From positions 434,001-498,000 of the forward strand of contig NZ_JBBUTK010000003.1 of the NCBI RefSeq assembly GCF_039592695.1: DNA of 64,000 nucleotides. Direction: 5' to 3'. The notes under the pieces were generated by a model, which worked only from the letters and a program-made list of their open reading frames with translations, was not told where the DNA came from and made no database searches. Both the position numbers and the translations under genes were made by a program. Source of the DNA: Flagellimonas_A sp039592695 (lineage in GTDB: Bacteria > Bacteroidota > Bacteroidia > Flavobacteriales > Flavobacteriaceae). Of this stretch, positions 16,203 through 24,444 are shown in pieces; the first letter of the stretch is position 1, and each line of letters begins with the position of its first letter.

Positions 16203-17176
16203 TGCCCTTGGTGCCTCCCCAAAATTATCAGCCATCATGGTTTTTTCGCAATGGTCATCTTTCGACCATTTACCAAGCTGTTTTTCGAAAAATCAAAGGA
16301 GTCGAACAGCAACGTGAACGTATCGAACTGCCCGACGGTGATTTTCTGGATCTGGATTGGAGCCATTCCAATGGAAAATCTAAAAAAGTGGTCATTCTCC
16401 TGCACGGATTGGAAGGTGACGGCCAACGACACTACATCATGGGCAGTGCCAAGGTTTTGAACCAAAACGGTTTTGATGCCTGCGCCCTCAACTTTCGCGG
16501 GTGCAGCGGTGAACCCAATCGTCTGTACCGTTCTTATCATTCTGGTGCCGCCAAAGATTTGGAGGCAGTCATCGACCATATTCTTACCACAAAAACACAT
16601 TCAGAAATTTTTTTAATGGGATTCAGTCTCGGTGGCAACCTGTTGCTAAAATATTTGGGCGAAAATGAAACGCTTCCCCCAGAAATCAAAGCTGGATTGG
16701 GTGTTTCGGTGCCTTGCGACCTCAAGGAAGCATGTGTTGAGTTGATGAAACCCAAAAACTGGATTTATTCGAATCGCTTCAAGAAATACCTCTTGACCAA
16801 ACTGCGAATCAAACAAAAGCTCTTTCCTGAACGGATTACCAAAACGGACATTAAATCCATTAAAACCTTAAAAGATTTTGATGATGCGTACACCGCTCCC
16901 GCCCATGGTTTTAGAGATGCCTTTGATTACTACAAACAATGTAGTTGCAAGCAATTTCTGCCCCATATCAAAATGCCCAGTTTGATCATCAACGCTGAGA
17001 ACGACACGTTTTTGGGTCAGAATTGTTATCCTGTAAAAGAGGCCAAAGAAAATCCAAACCTACATCTTGAAATACCCACTTTTGGGGGCCACGTTGGTTT
17101 TTGGGGAAAACAGAATGTCACCTATGCCGAGCAACGGGCTGTGGAGTTTTTCACATCGTTTCGAGAATCCCCATGA
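16202..17176 (+). CDS. Alpha/beta hydrolase, YheT/EMBP8 family
   Basis: 324 aa. ILLHGLEGDGQRHY (about 69-82) carries the oxyanion region and LMGFSLGGNLLLKYLGE (about 135-152) the nucleophile Ser. The family signature NFRGCSGEPNRLYRSYHSG (about 98-116) is clear. The catalytic Asp (NAENDTF) and His (FGGHVGF) are near the C-terminus. The substrate is unknown; probably a short-chain ester. The ATG at 16202 overlaps the bestrophin stop by one base; the TTG at 16199 is less likely. Confidence 0.88.
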   Translation: MPLVPPQNYQPSWFFRNGHLSTIYQAVFRKIKGVEQQRERIELPDGDFLDLDWSHSNGKSKKVVILLHGLEGDGQRHYIMGSAKVLNQNGFDACALNFRGCSGEPNRLYRSYHSGAAKDLEAVIDHILTTKTHSEIFLMGFSLGGNLLLKYLGENETLPPEIKAGLGVSVPCDLKEACVELMKPKNWIYSNRFKKYLLTKLRIKQKLFPERITKTDIKSIKTLKDFDDAYTAPAHGFRDAFDYYKQCSCKQFLPHIKMPSLIINAENDTFLGQNCYPVKEAKENPNLHLEIPTFGGHVGFWGKQNVTYAEQRAVEFFTSFRESP

Positions 17177-17210
17177 CTATTCGGAAAGAAGCAATATTTC
17201 TACATTAAAC

Positions 17211-17237
17211 GGATTACTTCGCTACGCTCGTAATGAC
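17211..17237. repeat. Dispersed 'GGATTAC...CTACGCTCGTAATGAC' repeat
   Basis: ggattacttcgctacgctcg followed by taatgac (17211-17237) recurs with small changes at 19942-19967. It is a hairpin-forming sequence (ATTAC/GTAAT) of a type often seen between genes in Bacteroidota. Confidence 0.6.
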
Positions 17238-17278
17238 TAACAAGATTTACTTATATTAGTGTTTCTAATCAAATGAAC

Positions 17279-17758
17279 ATGAAAAAACTTATCCTGTTTC
17301 TTGCCTTAGGGGCATTCATAGTCAGTTGTGGCGAAAAAAAAGAAAAGAAAGACGATGGCTTTGAGGTCAGCCGAAAAAAGACCGAAGAAAAAGTGGCCGA
17401 ATCTTCTGAGGGCGTTCCCGTAGATTTAAGCAACAAAGGCGTGGGACCCATCAAAAATTTGGAGTTTCCCGATGAAATCAACGAAGAGATGGCCGCCCGT
17501 GGCGAGGCCAAGTTCAATGCCATTTGCGTGGCCTGTCACATGACCAACCAACGTATGATAGGACCAGCCATGGCTGGGGTTTACGAACGAAGGAGTCCTG
17601 AGTGGGTGATGAACATGATGTTGAATCCTGATGGAATGTTGAAAGAAGATCCCATTGCCAAAGCATTGTTAAAGGAATATAACAATGCCATCATGCTCAA
17701 CCAAAACCTCACCGAAGACGAGGCAAGAGATTTAGCAGAGTACTTGAGAACATTATAA
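17279..17758 (+). CDS. Lipid-anchored mono-heme cytochrome c
   Basis: 159 aa from ATG 17279 (a second ATG lies two codons upstream). The signal peptide ends in the lipobox IVSC (Cys about 17), followed by a charged linker. The cytochrome c domain (about 68-159) contains CVACH for heme attachment (about 83-87) and MIGPAMAGVY with the likely axial Met. It is periplasmic, anchored to a membrane, and would carry electrons in respiration. It is monocistronic, with a repeat upstream and a strong hairpin terminator downstream. Confidence 0.92.
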   Translation: MKKLILFLALGAFIVSCGEKKEKKDDGFEVSRKKTEEKVAESSEGVPVDLSNKGVGPIKNLEFPDEINEEMAARGEAKFNAICVACHMTNQRMIGPAMAGVYERRSPEWVMNMMLNPDGMLKEDPIAKALLKEYNNAIMLNQNLTEDEARDLAEYLRTL

Positions 17759-17783
17759 AATCTTATTTAAATGCTATGAAATG

Positions 17784-17821
17784 CTGTTACCAAATCCAAC
17801 TCTGGTAACAGTATTTTTTAT
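17784..17821 (+). terminator. Rho-independent terminator after the cytochrome c gene
   Basis: CTGTTACCA (17784-17792) pairs with TGGTAACAG (17803-17811) and is followed by TATTTTTTATTT. It also lies 6 bp upstream of the next ORF start. Confidence 0.8.
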
Positions 17822-17826
17822 TTCAA

Positions 17827-18204
17827 ATGGATTTAGAAAAAAACAAACAAAACGCCATCGCATTTTATAGAACGGCCTATTTGGGCAATCCGAAAAAAGC
17901 AGTGGAAAAATATGTGGGTGGCCAATATATTCAACACAATCCCGATGTTGTGGATGGTACTCAGGGGTTCATTGATTATTTTGAGCGGATGCAAAGAGAA
18001 TATCCAGATAAATCCATTGATTTTGTAAGATGTATTGCCGAAGGAGATTTGGTGGCACTGCACACTCATCAAACGTGGCCTGGCAATGACCAATATGTGA
18101 CCATGGATTTCTTTCGGTTTGATGAAAACGGGAAAATCTGTGAACATTGGGATGCCATTCAACAAATTCCACAGAAATCAGCAAATCCAAATATGATGTA
18201 TTAA
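17827..18204 (+). CDS. SnoaL/NTF2-like protein
   Basis: 125 aa cone-fold protein. AIAFYRTAYLGNPKKAVEKYVGGQYIQHNP (about 11-40) and EGDLVALHTHQTWP...DFFRFDENGKICEHWDAIQ (about 76-116) match the SnoaL-like polyketide-cyclase family of NTF2 folds. No signal peptide. Enzymatic function cannot be deduced. It starts a run of four closely spaced genes (17827-19877), so it is probably co-transcribed with the exported proteins that follow. Confidence 0.85.
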   Translation: MDLEKNKQNAIAFYRTAYLGNPKKAVEKYVGGQYIQHNPDVVDGTQGFIDYFERMQREYPDKSIDFVRCIAEGDLVALHTHQTWPGNDQYVTMDFFRFDENGKICEHWDAIQQIPQKSANPNMMY

Positions 18205-18213
18205 TAATAAAAC

Positions 18214-18924
18214 ATGAAAATTCTTATCACAACCTTTGCCATTCTCTTTTCTTTTTTGACTTTGAATTCGCAATCCCTTATCGGCGCTTGGGAAGCCAAT
18301 GGAGATATTAGGGGCAAAAAAGTACGCAGTGTTGTCATCTTCTCTGACAATCATCAAGTGGGCACCTTTTATGATGCTGAAACTGGTGCCTTTATGGGCA
18401 CAAATGGCGGCAGTTGGAGTTTGGAGGATAAAACCATTACAGAAGTTATAGAGTTTGATACCGAAAATCCAGCACGGGTTGGTCAAACCAATACCTTTGA
18501 AATCGATGTATCTGATGACGAGCTTAAAATTCAAGGAGCCCCCTTGGTTTGGAAACGCATTGACAATGGCACACCAGGCGAGTTGGACGGAGCTTGGTTG
18601 ATATCTGGCCGAAAAGTGGACGGCGAAATGCGGAGCATGGATACCACCCGCCCTCGAAAGACCATGAAAATATTGTCAGGCACCCGTTTTCAATGGATTG
18701 CCTATAATACCGAGACCAAGGAGTTTATGGGCACGGGCGGGGGCACCTACACAACCGAAAACGGCAAATACATCGAGAATATCGAATTCTTTTCACGTGA
18801 TGATTCCCGTGTCGGGGCCACGCTCGAATTTGATTACGAACTGAAAAATGGCGACTGGCACCATTCGGGTCTGAGCAGTAAGGGCCAGCCGATATATGAA
18901 GTTTGGAGCAAAAGGCTCCCTTAA
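18214..18924 (+). CDS. Exported protein with an internally duplicated beta domain
   Basis: 236 aa. Signal peptide about 1-19 (MKILITTFAILFSFL...). Two copies of one domain: LIGAWEANGD...GAFMGTNGGSWS (about 21-112) and LDGAWLISGRKVDG...KEFMGTGGGTYT (about 124-235). The pattern GAW + (G)G(S/T)(W/Y) + YE/FEID resembles the lipocalin-like 'DUF' proteins of Bacteroidota; the name is not known to me. Predicted periplasmic. It lies between the NTF2-like gene (9 bp) and the YciI gene (9 bp). Confidence 0.8.
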   Translation: MKILITTFAILFSFLTLNSQSLIGAWEANGDIRGKKVRSVVIFSDNHQVGTFYDAETGAFMGTNGGSWSLEDKTITEVIEFDTENPARVGQTNTFEIDVSDDELKIQGAPLVWKRIDNGTPGELDGAWLISGRKVDGEMRSMDTTRPRKTMKILSGTRFQWIAYNTETKEFMGTGGGTYTTENGKYIENIEFFSRDDSRVGATLEFDYELKNGDWHHSGLSSKGQPIYEVWSKRLP

Positions 18925-18933
18925 AAATAGCGT

Positions 18934-19287
18934 ATGCGATTACTATTATTTTTATCGATTCCCTTTTTGGTGATCGGTCAACAAACCCCTGAGAAAAAAG
19001 AACAGCTTTTTATAGCCCTTTATACCGTAGGCAAAAATTGGGATGCTGAAAAACCGCCCAATGAGCAGACCCATTTTAAAGAGCACTCAAGCTTCTTGCA
19101 GCAACTTCGCAGTGACAAAAGTATTGCCATGGGTGCCCGCTACGGTGATACGGGCATGGTAATATTCAAGGCCATGGACCTAGAGTCTGCAAAGATGCTT
19201 ATCAATTCTGATATTGCCGTACAGAACCAACTTTTTGATGTTGAAGTGCATGCATTCGCACCGTTCTATAAAGGTTGTATCGAATGA
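18934..19287 (+). CDS. Exported YciI-like protein
   Basis: 117 aa. A signal peptide (about 1-16, MRLLLFLSIPFLVIGQ) precedes a YciI-type alpha/beta domain with HFKEHSSFLQQL (about 49-60) as the His-containing motif and GDTGMVIFKAMDLESAKMLINSD. YciI proteins are normally cytoplasmic, so export is unusual. The stop overlaps the next start by 4 bp (ATGA). Confidence 0.82.
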   Translation: MRLLLFLSIPFLVIGQQTPEKKEQLFIALYTVGKNWDAEKPPNEQTHFKEHSSFLQQLRSDKSIAMGARYGDTGMVIFKAMDLESAKMLINSDIAVQNQLFDVEVHAFAPFYKGCIE

Positions 19288-19877
19288 AAACAGAAATCCT
19301 TTTTATCATATTAGTCCTATTTTCGGCAGTGCATATACAATCTCAAGATATGGAGCTCCCCTTCCGAGAAATTCCTGAACAACCCGTCGAATATTCATCT
19401 GGGAATATCGTTTCAAGGATGGTTGACGGACTCGGATTTCGGTATTATTGGGCGACAGAGGGATTGACCCAAGAAGATTTGGAGTACCGCCCTACTGCCG
19501 AAGGCCGCAGTGTCATTGAAACCTTGCAGCATATCTATGGCATGTCAGACATGATACAAAACGCTGCAGATGCCAAGCCCAATGTTCGGCCTATGGATTT
19601 TTCTAAATTCACATTTCAAGAGTTGCGAAAAATGACCCTTGAAAACCTAGAGAATGCAAGTGCCCGATACGCTGCTATGCAGGCTCATGATTTTGAGTTT
19701 TCAAAAGTGGTGTTTCAACGGGGCGATAACCAAGCCGATTTCCCATTTTGGAATCTGCTCAACGGCATGCTTTCCGATTGTATCTACCATGCGGGGCAGA
19801 TTACCTTGATGCGGCGCATGAACGGCAATCCCATCAATCCGAATATCAGTGTGTTTACTGGTAAGGTGAGGGAATAA
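19284..19877 (+). CDS. Exported DinB-family metalloprotein
   Basis: 197 aa from ATG 19284; a TTG nine bases upstream is not preferred. Signal peptide about 1-20. The DinB four-helix domain (about 43-190) has ETLQHIYGMSDMI and DCIYHAGQITLMRR, two of the His ligands of the metal-binding fold. Such proteins are usually cytoplasmic thiol-dependent transferases. Here it is predicted periplasmic and translationally coupled to the YciI-like gene. The 3' end is followed by a dispersed repeat. Confidence 0.82.
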   Translation: MKTEILFIILVLFSAVHIQSQDMELPFREIPEQPVEYSSGNIVSRMVDGLGFRYYWATEGLTQEDLEYRPTAEGRSVIETLQHIYGMSDMIQNAADAKPNVRPMDFSKFTFQELRKMTLENLENASARYAAMQAHDFEFSKVVFQRGDNQADFPFWNLLNGMLSDCIYHAGQITLMRRMNGNPINPNISVFTGKVRE

Positions 19878-19886
19878 TGATTGCGA

Positions 19887-19970
19887 ACTGTCAGACTGAG
19901 CGCAGTCGAAGTCAAAGTGAAGCAATCTCAATCAAAAGAAGCGGATTACTTTGCTACGCTCGTAATCAAA
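19887..19970. repeat. Compound dispersed repeat
   Basis: A copy of the 'CTGTCAGACTGAGCGCAGTCGA' repeat (about 19887-19930) is followed by cggattactttgctacgctc + gtaat (19942-19967), the same element as 17211-17237. The repeat reaches the SulP stop codon (TGA, 19968-19966 on the minus strand), so its boundary coincides with the end of that gene. Confidence 0.65.
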
Positions 19971-21546
19971 GCCCCCAGACCTTAAAAGGATTTTCACCAT
20001 CTTTAGTGGGTTTTCGCTGTGGCTTGTCGGTTACCACCTTGTACGTGGGATCTTCCAAGACATTGACTTCAATAATGTCATCTGCGTTTTCAAGCAAACG
20101 GATGCAATCGCGGCTCAAATGTTTCAAGTGTACTTTTTTGCCCACTTTTTGATAGCGCTCCGTGATTTTGTTCAAGGCCTCGATAGCAGACATATCGACC
20201 ACACGGCTTTCCTTAAAGTCAATAACCACCTCATCGGGGTCGTTCAATACATCGAACTTTTCACCAAAAAGACTCGTACTGCCAAAAAATAACGGTCCGT
20301 AAATTTCGTAGTGTTTGACCCCGTTTTCATCGATTCGCTTTCGTGCACGGATGCGTTTGGCATTGTCCCATGCAAAAACCAGTGCCGAAATGATGACGCC
20401 TACCAAAACGGCCAACGCCAAGTTGTGCAAGAACACCGTCACCAAGGTCACCAATACCATGACCAACACATCTGATTTTGGCATTCTACGAAAGGTGCGC
20501 AGACTGGCCCACTCGAACGTACCTAATGCGACCATGACCATAAGGCCTGTCAAGGCGGCCATCGGTACTTTCTCGATCAGTTCTGATCCAAACATCACAA
20601 AAGCCAATAGCATGAGCGAGGCCACAATACCTGAAAGCCTTGCTCTCGCGCCATTGGAAATGTTGATCAAACTCTGCCCAATCATCGCACAACCGCCCAT
20701 ACCCGAAAAGAGTCCGGACAAAATGTTGGCCGCCCCTTGTGCCACGGCTTCCTTATTGCCGCGACCACGGGTTTCGGTGATTTCATCCACAATGTTCAGG
20801 GTCAAGAGGCTTTCTATCAATCCTACCCCAGCGACGATTGCCGCATAGGGAAAGATGATTTTCAACGTTTCCAAAGAAAAGGGCAAATCGGGGATATGAA
20901 ATGGTGGAAAACCACCTTTGATGGAAGCGATATCGCCGATGGTGCGCGTTTCCAATCCGAAGAAAAATACAATGCCAAAAACCAACAAAATCGCCACCAA
21001 GGATGCGGGCACCACCTTGCTCAATTTTGGCAACCCCCAGATGACGAGCATGGTCAACAGCACCAGACCCAAAAACATATAGAGCGTCACGCCCGAAAGC
21101 CAATTGCCATCGGTGGTCTTGAATTGGTCCAGTTGTGACATAAAAATGATGATGGCAAGGCCGTTCACAAATCCAAAAATCACGGGATGCGGCACCAAAC
21201 GCATCAATTTGCCCAGACGCAGAAACCCTGCTGCCATTTGAAGGAGTCCCGCTAAAATAACGGTGGCGAACACATACTCAACCCCAAAATCCTTGGCCAA
21301 CGAGACAATGACCACGGCAATCGCTCCGGTAGCCCCGGAAATCATTCCGGGCCGGCCCCCGAAAATGGAGGTGACCAAGCCCATCACAAAAGCCGCATAG
21401 AGTCCAGTAAGCGGCGAAAGCCCAGCAATAAAGGCAAAAGCAATGGCCTCGGGCACCAAGGCCAAGGCCACGGTCAGGCCTGAAAGTATTTCAGTGCGAT
21501 AGTTGACCTTTTGGGAGAAATCAAAGAGATTCAAGTACTTCTTCAT
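19966..21546 (-). CDS. SulP/SLC26-family anion transporter with STAS domain
   Basis: 526 aa. About 11-13 membrane segments (residues about 14-395), with the SulP signature SGLTVALALVPEAIAFAFIAGLSPLTGLYAAF (about 22-54) and ISGATGAIAVVIVSLA. The C-terminal STAS domain (about 420-510) has DFKESRVVDMSAIEALNKI. Substrates in this family are sulfate, bicarbonate or dicarboxylates; the sequence alone does not decide. It is monocistronic and followed by a compound repeat at its stop codon. A second SulP gene is at 55049-56632. Confidence 0.92.
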   Translation of the reverse strand: MKKYLNLFDFSQKVNYRTEILSGLTVALALVPEAIAFAFIAGLSPLTGLYAAFVMGLVTSIFGGRPGMISGATGAIAVVIVSLAKDFGVEYVFATVILAGLLQMAAGFLRLGKLMRLVPHPVIFGFVNGLAIIIFMSQLDQFKTTDGNWLSGVTLYMFLGLVLLTMLVIWGLPKLSKVVPASLVAILLVFGIVFFFGLETRTIGDIASIKGGFPPFHIPDLPFSLETLKIIFPYAAIVAGVGLIESLLTLNIVDEITETRGRGNKEAVAQGAANILSGLFSGMGGCAMIGQSLINISNGARARLSGIVASLMLLAFVMFGSELIEKVPMAALTGLMVMVALGTFEWASLRTFRRMPKSDVLVMVLVTLVTVFLHNLALAVLVGVIISALVFAWDNAKRIRARKRIDENGVKHYEIYGPLFFGSTSLFGEKFDVLNDPDEVVIDFKESRVVDMSAIEALNKITERYQKVGKKVHLKHLSRDCIRLLENADDIIEVNVLEDPTYKVVTDKPQRKPTKDGENPFKVWGL

Positions 21547-21616
21547 GGCTTCCGTTTGAAGCGGGCAAAAATAGTGTTATTCTTTGAGCCGACCTTAAAA
21601 GTTTTATGATTCGTCT

Positions 21617-21681
21617 TCCCTCCTAAAAAGGAGGGATTGAGGGAGGTGTTTTTTACACCCCTAAAGTCCCCTCAAGGGGAC
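21617..21681. repeat. Double palindromic repeat between SulP and PhyH genes
   Basis: TCCCTCCTaaaaAGGAGGGA (21617-21636) and GTCCCCTcaAGGGGAC (21666-21681) form two hairpins, with gggaggtg between. They are the 'tccctcc...gggaggtg...tcccctcaagggga' type dispersed repeat. They lie in the 165-bp gap between the SulP start and the PhyH stop. Confidence 0.65.
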
Positions 21682-21711
21682 AATGCATACAATCAACTTC
21701 AATAAATCTGA

Positions 21712-22683
21712 CTACCACCGCTTCAACCCCAACAACTTCTCACCGAGCAGGCTCAACTTAGCAGTTTCGTATTTGTCACGTTCCCAATTCCGTGGGTCAC
21801 CAGGAAAAGCATAGCCTTCAGGGGCCACTCTATTTTTCCAAGAATGGATGCGCCAATTTCTAAGCTCCTCATTATCCTCTTCGGCGGGCATCATGGAAAT
21901 GTACTGGGCTATACGGACTTTATCCTTGGATTTATTCGGACGGATGCCGTGCGGTTGCAGACTATTGAAAATCAACAAATCCCCTGCCTCCATGGTGACT
22001 TTTACAAGCTTATCCTGAAGGTTAGAAACATTGGGCTGAAAGTGGTCGCGGTTTTCGGGCTGGGCCAGCTTCCATGTATCATAATTGCGGTAGAGCCACG
22101 GGATGCACTGAAATCCACCCATTTGTTCATCCAACTGGTCGGCAAGCGCCAATACGCCCTGTACGTTTTGAGGTCGGGTCTCAGGATCATAATCCCAATG
22201 GATAAATCCTTTTTGCTCAAACCCCGGTCGGTTCGGAAAGTTCAAATTGGCCCGGTCTATAGTGACCCACAATTTTTCGGTGCCCCAAACATCCACAAAG
22301 GCATCATAGACCCGTTGGGTCTGGCGGTTGTTCCAAAGGTGTTGGTGATTGTAGACCTCGACCATACCCGTACCTGCCAATTCTTTCATCTTCATCTCTG
22401 CACGTGGAGCCGTGTACCAAGTCTCGGTGTTTTTGGGGTCTTTTTCCTCAAATTCCCATAAAAAATCAGCGGTCGCTTTTGCCTGTGCTTTAGGCACTGC
22501 ATTTTTGATGATGACATAGCCGTTTTCAATCCAGAAATCCCAATCGTCTTTCGATAAAATCCGAAGGGGTTTACCGTTGGAGCCGTCGTTCAATTGCTGT
22601 TTGCTGCTCGTGGCCGTGGAAGGATTGCCCGGAATTTCTTCATGGGCCTTGTTGGCCATTTCGATTTTCTCTTCCTCGTTCAT
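21712..22683 (-). CDS. Phytanoyl-CoA dioxygenase (PhyH) family protein
   Basis: 323 aa from the chosen ATG (MNEEEKIEMANKAHEE); an in-frame ATG 16 codons upstream (22731) would give a basic extension. The double-stranded beta-helix of an Fe(II)/2-oxoglutarate dioxygenase has the iron ligands His162 and Asp164 (IHWDYD) and His245 (QPHGIRP), with Arg257 for 2-oxoglutarate. The family hydroxylates fatty acyl or small hydrophobic substrates; the substrate here is unknown. No signal peptide. It is monocistronic. Confidence 0.85.
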   Translation of the reverse strand: MNEEEKIEMANKAHEEIPGNPSTATSSKQQLNDGSNGKPLRILSKDDWDFWIENGYVIIKNAVPKAQAKATADFLWEFEEKDPKNTETWYTAPRAEMKMKELAGTGMVEVYNHQHLWNNRQTQRVYDAFVDVWGTEKLWVTIDRANLNFPNRPGFEQKGFIHWDYDPETRPQNVQGVLALADQLDEQMGGFQCIPWLYRNYDTWKLAQPENRDHFQPNVSNLQDKLVKVTMEAGDLLIFNSLQPHGIRPNKSKDKVRIAQYISMMPAEEDNEELRNWRIHSWKNRVAPEGYAFPGDPRNWERDKYETAKLSLLGEKLLGLKRW

Positions 22684-22801
22684 AGACAGTAAGTTATAAA
22701 AAAAGGAGCAGTATTTCTTGTTGATATACACTTAATGGGTAAATTGTGGATATTAGAGTGTGCTTTATAACCATTAGAAATCTTAGTCAAAAGAGACTGG
22801 C

Positions 22802-23242
22802 ATGAAAATCAAAGGCTCAATCGACATCAATAAGCCAAAATCCTTAGTTGCTGAACTGTTTGCCGACCCAAATAATCTAAAGGAGTATCAAGACGGATTT
22901 CAGAGAAAAGAATTGGTCAGTGGACAAATAGGACAAGATGGTGCCGTTTCAAAAATGTACTATAAACACGGTAAACGAGAGATGGAACTGACAGAGACGA
23001 TCACTGTTAACCGACTACCTGAGTCTTTTGAGGCAATATATCACCACGAACACATGGACAATACCATGAAATGCACATTTGTCTCGATTGGCGATAACAA
23101 AACACGGTACGAATACGAAGTTGACTACGTTCGCATGAGTTGGGTCATGCCAAGACTTATGGCGATTCTATTTCCGAGTGTGTATAGAAAGCAGATTGAA
23201 AAATGGATGAGACAGTTCAAAGAATTTGCCGAAAGGCAATGA
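22802..23242 (+). CDS. SRPBCC-fold (START-like) protein
   Basis: 146 aa. MKIKGSIDINKPKSLVAELFADPNNLKEYQDGFQRKELVSG (about 1-41) and TRYEYEVDYVRMSWVMPRLMAILFPSVYRKQIEKWMRQFKEFAE are typical of polyketide-cyclase/SRPBCC proteins, here with a C-terminal helix. It probably binds a hydrophobic ligand in the cytoplasm. No catalytic residue is identifiable. It is divergent from the PhyH gene. Confidence 0.83.
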   Translation: MKIKGSIDINKPKSLVAELFADPNNLKEYQDGFQRKELVSGQIGQDGAVSKMYYKHGKREMELTETITVNRLPESFEAIYHHEHMDNTMKCTFVSIGDNKTRYEYEVDYVRMSWVMPRLMAILFPSVYRKQIEKWMRQFKEFAERQ

Positions 23243-23304
23243 TTATGTTCGCCTGTTTGATTCTGTGTAGATTCTGGGTACAATTCACATCATGCCGTTG
23301 AAAA

Positions 23305-23398
23305 AGAAACCGCCCCGAGCTGTATTGCTACGGGGCGATTCCCAACTAAATAACCAACCAAAAAACTTATTTCTATAGTCGTAGACTATGACTATATC
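23305..23398 (-). ncRNA. Structured intergenic element A (candidate RNA/terminator)
   Basis: On the minus strand, right after the lipoprotein stop codon, there is a 7-bp hairpin TATAGTC/GACTATA (23396-23374), an A/T-rich linker (aataagttttttggttgg, then ttatttagttggg), and a G+C hairpin CGCCCCG...CGGGGCG (23337-23311) followed by a T tract. Linker and layout match element B (33448-33560). At least a terminator for the lipoprotein gene is supported; an independent RNA is only a possibility. On the plus strand the linker reads like a SusC-type leader (CCAACTAAATAACCAACC...ACTTAT). Confidence 0.35.
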
Positions 23399-24316
23399 TT
23401 ACATTTTTCGCTGTCGGGTCACCTTCATCTTTTTGTTTGTGGACTTTGTTCGCTTCTTGCCCACTTTATCGCCCGACTTTAAATACTGTAGAAAGCCCCT
23501 GCCACCAAATTCATAGATGGTCTCGCTTGCTACATGGTACAACTCTATGGTACCATCATTGATAACGTAGAGTTCAAAATAATCATTGCCCAAAAAATCG
23601 TAACCCAATGTTAAAGTTTTGAGCGTGGGGTCATCAGTATCAAAGACCTCATAGTCTCCCTCAAAATCCCATTGTAAATTTGGCAATGGGGTTCCCACAG
23701 CATCTATTGAGGATTGAAAATAACCGCCGTTGTCAGAGAAAAATCGCAAGAAATTCTCTTCATCAAATTCATTGACAGCACCCACCTCACTGGTATAGGT
23801 TTTTTCCCAAGCTTCATATTCTTGCAAGAAATAGTCCAGATTTTCATAAAAGACCAAATCATAATCGAAGTTGTTCCGTTGATAGCCTCTGAGAAAATAT
23901 GAGGTATCTGAGCGTGGGTCATACAGTTCTATTGTATTGTTGTTAACAGCAAAAACCTCTAAAAACCAAAGTCCATCCACATCGTGGTCAATCTCGACCG
24001 CCCCCGCCAGTGTCGCAAATGAACCCACATCAATGCCAAAGCCGTTGCCCGTCTTGCCAATACCGACAATATTGTTGTTTGCGTAGAATACTCCCCTATC
24101 AAATGAAACGGTAAAAGCACTTTGCAAAAAAGGCACTTCGCCATTACCACGTGTAGCATTGATATCTACGTACCATAAATCGTAAGACTGTAACGCCTGA
24201 TCCGTTTCAAAAGGAGATGCTGCAATAACGGCATCGTCTAAAATGACCTCGGTGTAACAAGAGCTCGCCAACATTGCAATGCCCAATAATCCTAAAAGTA
24301 ATTTTCTTGCCCTCAT
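23399..24316 (-). CDS. Uncharacterised lipoprotein with a basic C-terminal tail
   Basis: 305 aa. Signal peptide with lipobox ASSC (Cys about 20), then an acidic body (about 30-280, with SYDLWYVDINATRGNGEVPFLQ as a likely conserved motif). The last ~28 residues (SGDKVGKKRTKSTNKKMKVTRQRKM) are strongly basic. Homologues probably exist in Flavobacteriaceae; I do not recognise the family. Predicted to sit in a membrane and face the periplasm or the surface. It is monocistronic, and its stop codon abuts element A. Confidence 0.8.
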   Translation of the reverse strand: MRARKLLLGLLGIAMLASSCYTEVILDDAVIAASPFETDQALQSYDLWYVDINATRGNGEVPFLQSAFTVSFDRGVFYANNNIVGIGKTGNGFGIDVGSFATLAGAVEIDHDVDGLWFLEVFAVNNNTIELYDPRSDTSYFLRGYQRNNFDYDLVFYENLDYFLQEYEAWEKTYTSEVGAVNEFDEENFLRFFSDNGGYFQSSIDAVGTPLPNLQWDFEGDYEVFDTDDPTLKTLTLGYDFLGNDYFELYVINDGTIELYHVASETIYEFGGRGFLQYLKSGDKVGKKRTKSTNKKMKVTRQRKM

Positions 24317-24419
24317 AGTGTCTGGTTTTTCGGGATTCTATTTGGATAATGTCAAGCATTGTGCCAAAAAATATAACGTTTTGATAATCAGTAATTTATC
24401 TTTATGAAATGGATTTCAA

Positions 24420-24427
24420 TACCTTTG
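24420..24427 (+). promoter_or_regulatory. -7 box (TACCTTTG) upstream of gpsA
   Basis: TACCTTTG fits TAnnTTTG and lies 17 bp before the gpsA ATG. An exact -33 TTTG was not found. Confidence 0.4.
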
Positions 24428-24444
24428 AATTTTAACTTGACTGA

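Noticed and set aside
17195..19970. Insertion sequence flanked by the two 'CTACGCTCG' repeats
   Set aside because: The two repeat copies are in the same orientation and the interval contains ordinary genes, no transposase.
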